Below are positions 43,173 to 55,497 of a stretch of DNA of 64,000 bases, piece after piece. The DNA comes from Collybiopsis luxurians FD-317 M1 (taxonomy: Eukaryota; Basidiomycota; Agaricomycetes; Agaricales; Omphalotaceae): contig KN834752.1 of NCBI GenBank assembly GCA_000827265.1, forward strand, positions 62,001-126,000, in the 5' to 3' direction. Position numbers and translations under genes: made by a program. The notes under the pieces are model-generated. The model ran no database searches. It was not told the DNA's origin and saw only the letters and a list, made by a program, of their open reading frames with translations. Each line of letters opens with the position of its first letter. Position 1 is the first letter of the stretch.

Positions 43173-46100
43173 CTAGCATACAACGCAGTCCTCTTTGAAA
43201 CTCAAGTTGTACATTGTTTTATCCACCGTCTTTTCAATCTTTTTCCAATCTGACCTTCGCTGAATAAACTCGTAAATGTCCTGCGAAAAAGGTATCACGT
43301 TTGAAGATTGAGCACAAGAATCGTACAGAAAAACATACTTCTGGCCGATATTGCCCCCCATACCTCGCTACATCCCTCACGATCTGCGCCAAATCCTTCG
43401 CATCCTCCACCACAAAAACATGACCCAACATCTTCAAATTCGCAAAGTCCGCAGTTATGGAAGGGACCTTGAGCGAAGTAATGAAGGCATGGTAAGCGTT
43501 GAGATCGGCGATAACTTGGAATCCGCCTGTGAGGGAGATTATCTGACGTTTAATGTGTTTCTGGAGAATGCTGTCGACGAACATGAAAGCTAAAATGAGC
43601 ATTGTGTTTAACAAAGCAAAAAAAGGTCGGCTCACGCAATCAACCGGATCCCCACTTCCTGATGGAAAACTTCCAACACTTCCTTACTGGTGCTCCCTTT
43701 CAACAGTTTACAGTGCATATCCAAACACTTAATCGCCTCTCTGCATCCTTTACTCTCCTTGAGCTCCAGTTGTTCCACCTTCACCTCTTCCGGAGGGTAG
43801 TACTCCCTCGGTTTAGTCAATTTGATGATAATATGCTCCACTTGGTTCATCAGTACCTCCGTTCCCGCATTGAGTCCAGAAGCAACAGAATCATCCAAAG
43901 AATTTTCAAATAACTTCTTTTGTCGTACCACAGGATTAAGGAAATCAGTTTTATCCAAATGCAAAGAGAGTTCCTTGTCAAAATAGACTTGGACCATGGA
44001 TTGAATGGTGTCGCCGATGTGGACCAGCTCGAAGAATTGGAGAAGGGGAGCGACGCGAGTGTTAGTGGTGATCTCGCCTGATTCAACGGAGATGTCGTGT
44101 TCAGCGGGTTTATACGAAGTCATACGTTCAGTGGCTCTATAGTCATTTTGCTAAATAGCACAAAAAGGCAAATACAGGATACGTACCTAGCAAAACCTTT
44201 TTTAATATGACCATCTCCCAGCGCTTGAAGCATCAGTATGAACACCTCCTCTATCGTATCCCTCACCCTTTCACCAACTCGATCCGGATACCCTGAAAAT
44301 GTCTCGAGACGCTTCAAGGAGTCGCGAGAGGAGTGGATAAGTTCCAGAGCGACATCAAGAGAAAGCAAGGTATCCATTTGATCGATTTGGTTCTGGGTCT
44401 GACTTAGAGTGTTGGCGGAGAGCGGCGTCGCTGATGAGAGTGACGTAGCAGATGGTGGAGCAGGACCGGAGAGTGAACTGGGGCGCTGCTTTTCATTTGA
44501 GAGAGACGAAAAAGGACTAATCCCTGTTCCATTGATGTGGTCATCGTCTTCATCGTCTTCATCCGGCCCAATCTCGAACATCATCTCATTCCCTTCCTCA
44601 TTATGTCTCTTATATCCATCATGGATATCCGACGACGAAGTACCACCCCATCTCTGTGGATTCAGCATCGCAATACCCTGCGCCGCCGCACCACCTACCG
44701 CCGTTCCACCGCTGACCAAGACTCCACCCAAGGCACCGCCCACTTTAGGAACGATGGTGACGGGAAGAAGAAGAACATCCGCAAAGGATGCTAGAACGTT
44801 CCTTTTGACTTGTGATGGATTTTGCGACGTCAGAAAACGTGCAGCAGCGTCGCTGTGCCGCTGAGAGGCTTCGCGATCCCAAGTTTTACATATTCCTTCG
44901 AACGCTGGTTTTACGGCTTCGGTTTCTTCGTCAAGATACTCGTCCATATTGGTCTCGAACATTTGATAGCTGGAAACGACGTCAGCCTTGCAAGAGCTTC
45001 TCATTTGGCGTTTTAGCGCTCACACGACGTCTTCCGCTTTGGTCCTCGAAACTGACTCTCCACCAGCTGCCATTATCGTGTCGACCATCTTCCAAGCCTC
45101 TCTGAAGCTCGCAGCAGTAGCTTTGAGATAAAGATCCACGGATATTTCTCTTGCTCGGGCGAGAAGAGTGGCGATGTATTCACCTACCACGTCTGAAGCG
45201 ACACGGTCGGAAAAGGCTATCAAGACGCCTGACTCGGGGGGGAAAACCCGCACCGCTCGGGAACCGTGGTCAGATATAGCTTTAAGAACAATTGACATAA
45301 AGTCGTCCATGGCGTCGAATGCCAGTTGACGATCTTTACTAGCTAGGCAAAAAAATCAGTTAATAGCATGAACTCGTTAGGAATCTCTTACGTGAAATTC
45401 GCTAAAGGGTCCCAGGGCTGATCATAGAATATTTCTCTCTTTTCTGCCCAAACCTTTCCCATCTCCCAGTCTCCTTCTGCTCCATCCCAAACCAGCCAAC
45501 TTGCCTCGGCAGCTTCCCGCATACCTTTCTCGTCGCCCTTTTCATCAGCCTGGTCAAAGGCAGCCAGTAAATTGGCGTCGAATCTGTCCATGGCACTTCT
45601 CAGTGCCGCCTTGTTTTCCTTCCATTTCCGCACCGGCTGAATAGTCGAAGATAAGAATAAGGACAAAAGCCGCAATGTTGAAGCTTCTAGACATAGTGAG
45701 GGTGTGACTGCGGCAGCCAACTTGGTTAAAATGATATGCGGGGGCGAAGAAAGTGTATTTATGAGTGGCTTGAGCAAGTTGTGCGCCCGAATGTATTGTC
45801 CACGTGAAGTCGACATCGAGCTTGGTTTCGCTGACCACAGTGTGGACGAAAGTGGTGTCGTCGGATTCTGAAACACCCCTACAAAGTCTCCCATCTCATC
45901 CGGCGGTACATCCACCGATGCAAAATCTCCAAAATCGTCATCGACAGAGATCGTCGGGGGTGCCGCGGCTCGAGATTCTGCTGCCCTTTCCCGGGAATGT
46001 TCTTCCAAATCATCTAATACAGCAGTCAATCCTTTATCTACTATCAATGACTTCCATCTGGATTCCCAAATCTTTTCGCTTTCTGCCAGGGCAGCTGTGG

Positions 46101-46281
46101 CATGCGAGCATCGAGCATAAGCTGGAAAGTCCGGTACAGGGAGGTAAGAGAGTATCAATAGGTGAAGATCTGAAGGCAGTTTGCCGACATATTGTGTTCG
46201 CGCTGGGCCACTGCGTGTTGGTAGAGAGCTAGATGGAGCTGCGTATAATTTCAGAGGCTCTAGCGTCTTGAATTTTTCCAT
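43173..46281 (-). CDS. rcy1: Recyclin-1-like F-box/Sec10 protein with CaaX end
   Basis: Endosome-to-Golgi/plasma-membrane recycling factor. From the Met at 46281: an F-box (LPSDLHLLILSYLPVPDFPAYARC, about residues 37-60), acidic DDDFGDF motifs, then a long helical Sec10-like region in exons at 45406 and below, 45310-45020, 45004-44120, 44123-43632 and 43635-43234. Recognisable blocks: RQLAFDAMDDFMS, FRVFPPESGVLIAFSDRVASDVVGEY-type text, SYQMFETNMDEYLDEE, ASFADVLLLPVTIVPK, the acidic DEDDEDDDH insertion, VGERVRDTIEEVFILMLQALG, FFELVHIGDTIQSMVQVYFDKEL and LNAYHAFITSLKVP. The C terminus is KEDCVVC, a CaaX-type box; yeast Rcy1 is also reported to be CaaX-modified. Prenylation here is inference. 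Upstream in-frame Mets exist, but homology starts at this one. Confidence 0.85.
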
Positions 46282-48821
46282 GGCATCAACGCAAGAAACG
46301 CTCACGCGTCGTATGCAAATTAGGGTTAGAGTTGGGTTAGCACAGCCACGACCTCCGATACACAGCTTTGACCGAGTTACCACCACAAGCTCTGAACTTT
46401 CAAGACCTGAACCAGGTGCAGGTCAATAAATAGCGAGGACAACTCTTCGTCTATCCTTCAATAAGAGATTCTACTCTTTAACCCTTACATGTGCTCATGA
46501 CCCTAGCGATGTTTGTAGACTACTGTCCAAGCTGTATCGCGTTTGTCCGGTAGACTCAGCGGAATTCTTCTACGAGGCCTGGGACATCGAGCAGGCTGTA
46601 TGATATTAATAGATTTGAGCTTGGGTCCGTTGGCGGTGGCATATCCCGTGAGGGTAGCACGCACGCTCAATTCGGAGTCTCTTCCGCCATCGCTTTCCTC
46701 CCCGAAAATCCGTAGAGCAAGTTAAAGATCCGCTATATGCGGTACATTATTTCTATAGATGAGCAGTGGCTGAATGTGACTGTCAGGAAAATTGAAGTCC
46801 CACGGCCGCGCTAGAGTCCCGAGCTGTCCATTATTTTATTGATTCTAAGTACTCGGGGAACCCCTCAACATGGGACGCCCAAAATACTCTAAATTAGTGG
46901 GTAATGACGATACATTAACGATGAGATGTGATATCCGCAGTTTCCTGCATGTTAAAGGTTCTTAAGATCCGTTGCATCGAGTGACAGTCGAGTTAGTGGG
47001 CTTGCTCTCAGGACGTTCACAGACAGGTGGATCAAGCTCCTCTTATGAAACTTCTATTGATCCTTGGACTTCAGGTACTTTTCCAAACCAGTACCTGAGG
47101 ATGGATTTCCCCGAGTCCCGTCGTCTCTTTCCTTATGAGATTCATTCTCACTCTGTCCTCGACAATGTCGCATTTGAGAATCGCCGTGTTTCATTACCGC
47201 CGACGTACTTATATGAAACTTGTTAAATCTGTAAACTTTATTTTGTACCTTCTTTTCTCTGCCTTGGCATGCTGTTTACTGGACGATATTTATATCTTGT
47301 GAACAGGTATCTGGTTAGATCGGCGGCGATCATTCTTTTCCTACCAACTGCTAGGCATATTGACGAGACACTGTGAACCTCTGGTTATATTCATGTCGGC
47401 AGTGCTTTGGATAAATCAGGAATAACCGTACACACCCACACCTAAATACATTATTGACAATAACATTTAGTCCTCATGAATGCGACGATCTGGAGCCACA
47501 AATGAGTAAAAGTTCGCACTTAGCCTTATTGTACTAATATAACCAGTTCCAGGAAATAATCCATGGCAACTTGAGCCCTATGGCTCCATTACTGACACTC
47601 TTTGGTCTTTGAAAAATTTGTTGGTCCTCGGGCCAGTTTGACAAGTTGACGACCCGGAGGTGTCAAGTAGATCTTTTTTGATGCTGTCCAGCTTCAATAG
47701 CATTTTTATTTTTACGTTCTTCTCCTTTTTTACCACCTTTACTTTTTTCACTGCAGATATATCAGGGCTGGTGTCATGAGTACGGTCAATGTTCCCCGGT
47801 ACTTGAGACGATTGAAATGATAAATGTCACCAAGACGCTACAATTGCACGGCCCAAAGTAGCCCGACGAACATACCCTTCGACTGTGGCCAGTCATATGG
47901 ACTCGATCGTTGTAACTTGTGCGCACTTCATCAGGAAATGCGATATTATAATTTATCAATGACATGATTTTGGACATGTTTGTGCTGAGCTTGAAAGTAC
48001 ACGGGCCAGATTTTACTCTCCAGATGAATATGATACTTACGAGTGAAGCACGAACGGTCTAGACTCTCCCCAAGTGTTTGCCGGAAGTCTGACTTCTCTG
48101 CTGTTCAACTGCTTGGGGCTTACAGATTCTACCTCCTAAATCAGAGGATTGGCAGCATCTCAAGGTTCACTGATATTTGCAGATGCAGATAGTATGACTA
48201 CTTGCTCTGGGCTGCTTTGTCTATCCTTAGCAGCGGCATTCTTCCACTAGGCAACTGTTTTTCGAGCTGTATAGGCTAGATTTCTCCTAAAGAGCAAACG
48301 CACTCACCCGCAGTCTCCCAGGGACTCTTCCGGTGTTTGCTTTCGAGCGATGGTATCAGGTATACTATAGTCACTCCGGAAATCCTGTGGTGCTTCGGTC
48401 TCTTCCAGACGACAGTTTCGTGATCGAGGAAGTTGTGGAAAGCCTGAACAAAGAGGTCAGTGTAACACTGACTACCCCCGGTAGTTTAGCATATAGATAG
48501 AGAGATTGAGAGATTCTACGCAGTAGGGAGATCGTAGCAAGGATACAGTACACTGTATCTGGCTATGCCTGGGCCCTGAAATTCGCAAACCCATTCGAGA
48601 GTGTGAAAGTTGAAGTTTTTGATACATCCTTTCCCCGGATTTGCAAAATTCTGAAAGCTACAAACTCGCTTGATTCGAATTAGACTGCATATCCGACATC
48701 AATACGCGACCACGATCATGACCACGGTTAGCCGCCCAAGGCGCTTATTCAAACTGCTTATCGGTCACGATGCGTGCCTGTCACAGACGCGTTCTCGTTT
48801 CTTTCAAACCGCCACAGCCAA
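46282..48821. other. Long region without a firm gene
   Basis: About 2.5 kb. A plus-strand frame at about 46980-47226 reads plausibly (SSSSYETSIDPWTSGTFP...) and one at about 48130-48690 contains ILPPKSEDWQHL, FERWYQVYYSHSG and YAWALKFANPFESVKVEVF, the kind of phrases seen in Agaricomycete F-box proteins, but stops interrupt it and I could not build a model. A minus frame at 47786-47977 has no known motif. The region may hold a broken F-box paralogue. Confidence 0.35.
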
Positions 48822-50506
48822 ATGGTCACTGCTGATAATTTGCACTTGGATGTCCTCGAGCTCATATTTTATTATCTATCTGGAAATGATTTGGTGTCGG
48901 TTTCCCTCGTCAGCCGCTCGTTTCTGAGCGGTGTCATTCCAAGGTTATACCGAAAGATAATGTTCCGGTTAAATCATGCAAAGAGATTTCCTCAAGTCAG
49001 TATCAATCCACGGTCGAGTCCTAAACCAATTCAGACGATGATCTATATAGGTTATGTCTCCTTTCAAAGCAATCGTTGAGCACCCAGCACTGGCTGTGCA
49101 CACGCGACATATTGGTTAGAGCGTTTCAAATTATAAGAAAGACCATCGTCAATGATTTCTTACTTTATTCTCAGAAATTCGAACAATTCCGACTTTCAAG
49201 TCTCAACATCATCCCAAATTTTTGTCGGAGTGCACTCAAGCTTTGTCCCTCTGTACCAATCTTCAGTCATTCCGCTGCACTGTCAGTGCCCTCCCGCCGT
49301 TCTTGGCGCCTCTGCAAGGAAAAGAGCGACTTCAAGAACTTCGAGTGCATGGCAATCTCACGACGGCTCAATCCGAGAAGTTGGCACAGATCCCTAATCT
49401 GACAAGTCTTTGTTTGGATTTTGGCTCGTGGAACCTCATCGACGTTCTTCCTCGATGGACGCCGAATTTTGCAAAAACTCTCTCCTCGTTATGTCTTTAT
49501 GTGAGTCTTATTTCTAACTTCATCATTGTGCGCTCTTTTACGTTCGAACAGTCAGCTAGTGAACTCAACGAGACTGTGTTGGATAAAGTACTAGAACAGC
49601 TTTCAGGGCTTCTAGCTCTACATATTGTCGGGTGTGGACAAGTCGATCATGTCGCTGTGATGCGACTTGTGTCGCACACGCCGCTTCTTGAAACACTCTC
49701 TTTTAGTACATCGGTCAGTGTGTTGTTCAACACATTCGGCAGCTATGAATATTGACTACGTTTTGAACAGGATTCTTCTTACTCTTTGAGAAATCCTGCT
49801 CCTCCTCTTCAGCATCTGCGCCATCTGGCTTTGGATGCGCGCTATTCAGTGATGTCTTCGCCTGCACCACAAGTACTCGCGTCGATCCTCAATCACATCC
49901 AATCTTCTGCGCCATCACTGGTGTCATTTGTGATGCGACTTCCAGAGTTCAAGATGACAGTGGGAAAAGATTTTATTGAGCACCTTGTCAAGCTACATGG
50001 TAGCACCTTACAAACCATGGCCTTCAATTGCGGTCTAAGCTTGGATTCAATTACGACGATCAGCAAAACTTGCACCAGTCTGGAACGCCTGGAGTTGCCT
50101 ATTCCTCTGAAAGAACTCGTAGGTCACCAGGTATTCTAGCAGCTGAACGAAGCTGACCTGAAGCTGTAGATGCCCTTTGCAAGTTCGATTGGAAAGGCTT
50201 CAAACCTTCGACTGCTCATAGACACTTCGAGCCACTCTGGGCATGGACATGGACCAAATGTTTCCCTTACTCAAGAAAATGCACGCTATCTTATGAAAGG
50301 CGCTCCTCAGTTGCGAAAGATTGTCAGCGGCAGAAGGGTTTGGAAGGTAAGGTTCTGTCCAAAGCTAAAATACCGCTCAATAACCTATTTTTGTGCAGAA
50401 TGCATCTATCGGTTCAATAGATCTGTCACTCGAACGGTTGCCTTCCTGTTCCTCGGCCACTTACTGGTTTATGCCTCGAGATGTGACCGACTTCGGCGTG
50501 AGTTAG
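48822..50506 (+). CDS. F-box/LRR protein (Agaricomycete type)
   Basis: Likely substrate receptor of an SCF ubiquitin ligase. The start is the ATG of MVTADNLHLDVLELIFYYLS, which runs straight into an F-box-like helix set (LELIFYYLSGNDLVSVSLVSRSF). Exon 1 (48822-48995) joins at 49051 to VMSPFKAIVEHPALAVHTRHI, then to IRTIPTF and the leucine-rich part (LSECTQALSLCTNLQSFRC, IPNLTSLCLDFGSW, TLSSLCL, LLALHIVGCGQVD, LETLSF, LERLELPIPLKEL, SNLRLLI). The last exon ends FMPRDVTDFGVS at 50506. Repeat spacing is irregular, as in other lineage F-box proteins. The target is unknown. Confidence 0.7.
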
Positions 50507-50649
50507 ACCGTGTGCTTAACGCCGATCGTCTATTTTTCCAGTGTACAGCAATCATTCGACCCAAACGTACAATTACAACATATTGTACAACAAATACTGA
50601 TCAACATATGTAAAATCTACAACGATGTGCCAATAGGCTGTCTACATTA

Positions 50650-51283
50650 TCATGACGATTCTTTGCTCGAAACGAATGTCGCTCCGACTGCGAGCGTAGC
50701 CATGCCCGCCATAGCGAGTAAAGGTGTTCGACCGTCATCATTCTAGGGTATAGTCAGCACAGGGCCCTCGTGGAGGTATAGAAAAAATTCTACGCACTTT
50801 TCTCTTTTGGCCGCTATACCTGTAGCGGGTAATTTTGGATGGCCCATCATATGTCCGCATGGCGATATCGTCGCTCAATGCCATTGAGCTATCGATGCTG
50901 AATGGTATCGATGTATGGGAATGGTGGTACATATGAATATCTGCGGAGGCTCGAGGGGGCTTCGTCCATAACAATAATGAGCGATTTTTCCTGGCTGGTC
51001 CTTCAAACACCAGTGGTGGTGGAAGTCCACGAGGGGGTTGGAATCTAGTCGAAGTCGTCGAATCTACCGTCGGAAGGGCTGATGATGCACCAGGCGATCG
51101 TTTTGTAACAAGTTGTCTTCGCATGTCTGAACCCAACCGGGCAGGCGCATCGAAGATGTCTGCGATGGGAGGTATGGTCAACGGCTCGACTTGCGCAAGG
51201 TCGGCAGAAAATGTGTGATGGATGTATGAGGTCTTGGTAAATGACCTTTGGCGCAGAGCGTTGAATGAAGAACGAGAAGCCAT
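50650..51283 (-). CDS. Small protein with C-terminal hydrophobic segment, unknown
   Basis: Exons 51283-50798 and 50742-50650 join in frame to 192 aa. The N terminus is Ser/Arg/Phe-rich (MASRSSFNALRQRSFTKTS), reminiscent of a mitochondrial presequence. The middle is polar with SLLLWTKPP and YHHSHTSIPFSIDSS. Splicing removes an alternative ending and adds GRTPLLAMAGMATLAVGATF followed by VSSKESS, a short hydrophobic segment near the C terminus that could be a tail anchor. I do not recognise the family. The gene is convergent with the F-box gene; their coding ends are 143 bp apart. Confidence 0.55.
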
Positions 51284-52351
51284 GTTGAATGACGATCTCT
51301 GGGGGAAGGCGGAGGGGAGGGAAGGGGGGGACCTTGGACCCACTGTGCAAGATTGCAGTATTTGGGAATGAAAATCCTTTATATGGGGTGACAGTGTGTG
51401 TGCAGTATTTAGTAATTTTTCATCGTCACGTTCTGTTTCTCGCCGAGATTTAATCCATAGGACTATAATCATCATTTGTGTACAGCCGGGTTGCTCGCTA
51501 TTCAGCCAGAAGACCTAGTTCCGCCGCAATCTGTCGTTCTCAGTGTCTGTGGCTCGGTGTTAAAGCGGGTGATCACAAGTGCTTAAACCTCTCGGACCCT
51601 AGTTTCTTAGGACCTGAATTGGGCGCTCAAAATTTAGTAACAACCGGTGACTACTTTCGACATTACCGGCAGATCCAAAGCGTAGATGGGTTGGTAAATC
51701 TGCAGGTTGACTATTCGGGTGTCGAGAGACTTCATTCTACCGATCGATTCTTTCTTTAAACGATACGCTTGGCCCACTTGTATATACTTGTTGAAGAATT
51801 GGAGAAGCGCCGATCTACTGTTGGGATGCACGACGAAGTACACGGCCCGCTGTGTGATGGTGGAATGTTCAATACAGAAACAACTTCAATTGTCGGCGGA
51901 TATTGAGACTCCTTATAATAACATTAAGCTTAATGGAATAAGCTTGGGCTGTGCCTTCTCTGTAGCTGCTGTGTAAGGTTAGGGTTATTAGGGCCTTAAT
52001 TTAATTCGAGTGCATACATCCGACATTTACGCCCTGTCTCGGGAGTTCGACCTAGGTGGAGGTCATGCACATTGTATGTACGCCACCCGATTGGTGTACT
52101 GGTACCGCGGTGTCGTAGAGCTACCGAATGCGAGAGCTATTGTACGAACGATCAAGAGTCTCATCAAAGTCCAGAACGTTGGTTGCGCATGTTCAGCACA
52201 AGGTTTAGCAACTGACAATGTCACGTTGTGAATGGAATGGGATGATTTCCACTCTCCAGACATGCACAAAGCACGAGGACTTGTTATATACCACTAAAAC
52301 TCGCCGGGAACACTGCGGTAAGCACTTGCGTACGAAGTCTCATCAAGCGCC
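51284..52351. other. Spacer without recognisable gene
   Basis: About 1 kb between two divergent genes. Overlapping short frames on both strands (51478-51976, 52010-52269) have no motif I know. Confidence 0.45.
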
Positions 52352-54235
52352 ATGTCCAAGACCGCTACTTTCCTCAACCCCTCCTACGATGAGCATCACT
52401 TCCTGCCTCGACTGGGGTTTGGTTCAGATGTCAACTTTGACACCATTGCGGGGTATCACCGCTACCTTTTTCGCATCTATACACCTAAATCTCTTCCCGC
52501 TATTCACGATGACACCGTCTATTTCGTGGCCCCTCGATTTGATCATACATTTGCGCCTAGAACTCCAACAGTCACGGAAATGTACGATTTCTCATCATCA
52601 TGTGAACCGCTTGTCGATGTTGCAACTTACGAAGACTGCATCAAAGTAAAGACTTTTTGTTCAATCGGTCACGCCTAGGTTTACTAACGAGCCATTTTTG
52701 ATCTCTAGCATTTAAGTTGGGAAACGCGCTCAACTTCCCCATTCATTTCAGCGAGTTTCAGTTTATTTTGGGTGATTTGGGATGCTTTGCGTCGATACAA
52801 CATCGGAGTGAAGCATGATGTAGAAATTGCAGTTATCGATGCTGGATCATTATCGGGAAAGGCGGTAACTGCGTTGCAGTTGTTACGCAAATCCCCTTCC
52901 TCTCCATCAAAGTACGTGACTTTTGTATTTTTTTACCTGCCATTTAAACACAAGGTTTGCTTTAGAAGGCATGCACGTCACTGGAGATGGTGTCGTTTTG
53001 CGCAAGATTCTCAATTAGTGTTGGTTCATGGATTTATTCCTCGATCGGCGGTTCTAGCTTCCGTCCCCCTTCGAGTGATCGTTCAGAACCTTCCATCATA
53101 CTTTTTGAAGGCGCCCTTCAGCTTTCAGAATGGATGTTTGCCGTCAAATTTGCCGCTGCCTCAGATTCTTGCCTGGGACTGTACAAGTAAGAAAGGCACC
53201 AGTTTCCAGAAATTTTGTCAAGAGTCTTCGGACCGATTCACAAGACTTCCATACCAGAGCCGGGTTCGGGAGATCGCCATAGCATCTGTACGGTTAGCTC
53301 TGACCATGCTCAATGCATGGTTTCATCAGACCGTAGAGAGAGGTGATATGCAATCAGCGGTAACGAGGATACGCGATCTTTCAGCCTTAATCGCACACTG
53401 GCCTGAACAGCCAGGTTCCCGCGATTATGCTGAAATGACAAGTCTTATGAAAGCCTTGATCCAGCTTTTGGCGGAGGAAGTGCGGGGCAGTAATATTCGC
53501 GCACGCCAAGCCACAGAAGAGGTTTTACACCTTCAGAAAATGGTCGACAGCTTACTTGAGGCTGTTCGTTTCCGAGGTTTATCTGACGAATCGGAAAGCC
53601 AAGACAAATCGACGAGTCTATCTCCACACTCAACTTCTGAGTACCCACGCCCCGGTCTCAAAATTACCATACCGGACTCTACTCCCAGTTCTTCATCCTG
53701 TCCTTCATCGGCATCCCCTCTGACGCCACACTCCGAGGGCTTGTTCGCTTCACCTTCTCCAAGCAAGAGTCAGTTATTTTTTACCCCCAGAAATCCCCCT
53801 TCACCCGATTTCTCATCGTCTTCTGCTCCAGAAAATTCTCGTCCACCTTCGCCTCTCATCCTAACACAATCCGAAAGGCCACCTTCGCCCCCGCTGCGCA
53901 TATCTCTACCCAGCAAGCTACCATCTCCTGGTGCTCTCTCTTCCTCCCCGCCTTCGCTTTACTATTCAGCACTGAAATCGCCCCAATTCGAATTTCCCTT
54001 GGTGAAAAGTGAGGGTACGGAAACTTCTGAACTGCGAACGTCGTTTGGCGACTTCGAATTGGTTGAATATTTTGCCGAGGAAAATTGGGAAGAAGACGAC
54101 ACTGCCTCGACTGCTTCGACTGCAAATACTCTACAAGACGCAGTCTCTTATGCAGTTACTGGATTTTTGATCGGGACCCTCATTACTCTGTGCATATTGT
54201 CGTCACAGCGGCGTACCTTGCTTTACGTGACATGA
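52352..54235 (+). CDS. DUF7587-type protein with C-terminal membrane anchor; apparent 1-nt frameshift
   Basis: Exon 1 (52352-52645) starts MSKTATFLNPSYDEHHFLP and contains LFRIYTPKSLPAIHDDTVYFVAP. Exon 2 (from 52710) reads HLSWETRSTS in frame, but the equally conserved continuation PFISASFSLFWVIWDALRR is in another frame. One C is missing in the C3 tract at 52738-52740, or an indel sits there. The rest (VEIAVIDAGSLSGKAVTALQLL; WRWCRFAQDSQLVLVHGFIP; then a helical region and a long Ser/Pro-rich stretch) is open to a terminal segment AVSYAVTGFLIGTLITLCIL, consistent with a tail anchor. The second intron starts at 52912. The N-terminal domain matches fungal DUF7587 in my memory; its function is unknown. 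The frameshift may be real or an assembly error. Confidence 0.6.
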
Positions 54236-54451
54236 TTGTCCAACATCAATGATACGCGACGTGCTGGAAGCTCTCCTTATTTATGGCTGATAAGATAGAC
54301 TATCTCATTGAATAATTGGATCGCTTGTTGCACTCATCCTACATACATACATTCTTATCTACAAATAGGGTATGTATGATCCTGTCATAGCTTGTCATCC
54401 ACTTAATATGTTGTACATATGCACTTCGAACTATTTCACTATATCTCGTAT

Positions 54452-55330
54452 TCAGTTTCGGATTGCAAAAATGAATCCATCGTAACCTTTCTCCCCCACC
54501 GTGGCTATCGTTGTGGCATCCACGTCCGGGTCGCCTTTCATATGATTCAACAACAGTCGCACCCCCTCGATGTTGGGGTCAGATTGGAGAGGGTCAGCGA
54601 CGCGCCCGAAACGCACAACGTTGTCGATAATCTGTCAAGCGTATTATAGGGCCACTGACGTTCTGTTTAAAGAATGAAACACTGGTACTTACTATTACTC
54701 CACCCTTCCTTACAAGGCGTTTTGCTTCTGTAAAATATTTGAGATTCGATGGCTTATCGGCGTCAATAAATACAAGATCGAATTTATGTTCCGAAGGAAG
54801 GTTGAGCATAGATTCGTGTCCTGGGCCTGTGATGATTTTACATTTAGATGATAAGCCGGCGCTGGACAGGTTTTCTTCAGCGACCTATATGCGGTATATA
54901 GAGATAAGCTCAATTCCGCTGCGTTCCTCTCGGCGTACCTTGGCATGCCTTTCATTGATCTCCAGTGTGATAAGCTCTCCGTTCTCCGGCAGAGCACGTC
55001 CGAGCCATATAGTAGAGTACCTATGTAGTTAGTTCAATAAATAGCAGTCTGATTGAAGCTTATCTGTAGAAAAGCAACCTACCCTCCGAGCGTTCCTACT
55101 TCCAAGATTCGTTTCGCTTGAATAGACCTAGCTTGCAGATGCAGGAGCTTGCCTTGAGCAATAGTGACAGCAATATCGGGTAAACCATTTGCTGCACTGT
55201 TCTTGAGTACAGCATCGAGAACGGGATCGTCTGGGATGAGAAAGGAGTTGTGATACACGTCGGACCGAGTCCAATCCTCAATAGACGTGACCTTGGGATT
55301 CTGTTTAGTTTGAACAGGATAGTGCGCCAT
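54452..55330 (-). CDS. Class I-like O-methyltransferase (CCoAOMT/catechol OMT family)
   Basis: SAM- and metal-dependent small-molecule O-methyltransferase, cytosolic. Start at MAHYPVQTKQNP (ATG at 55330). Blocks in order: a helical lid (LPDIAVTIAQGKLLHLQA), motif I RILEVGTLGG joined by an intron to YSTIWLGRALPENGELITLEIN, EENLSSAGLSSKCKIITG, FDLVFIDADKPSNLKYF with the metal-binding Asp, LVRKGGVI joined to IIDNVVRFGRVADP, and the C terminus YDGFIFAIRN. About 230 aa, normal for the family. It shares a 167-bp divergent promoter with the Tcd1 gene. The substrate is unknown. Confidence 0.87.
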
Positions 55331-55497
55331 TGTGGAAATATACTCCTGTTGAGTAGATTCTAGGATGACTTGGAAATCCAAGAAATTGAATCAAGTTAAC
55401 GGTTCGAGGACCTGCCGTGGGAGTATTGGGTTCGACTCTGAATTAAGCGCTTGATGACGTCAGCCATTTACGCGGGCGCCAAAAATTTCCTCGCAAA
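55331..55497. promoter_or_regulatory. Compact divergent promoter (OMT / Tcd1)
   Basis: Holds AATTAAGCGCT at 55441-55451 and an ATF/CREB palindrome TGACGTCA at 55455-55462, 46 bp and 35 bp before the Tcd1 ATG. The same two elements occur in the METTL25-like promoter at 23224-23333. Confidence 0.6.
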
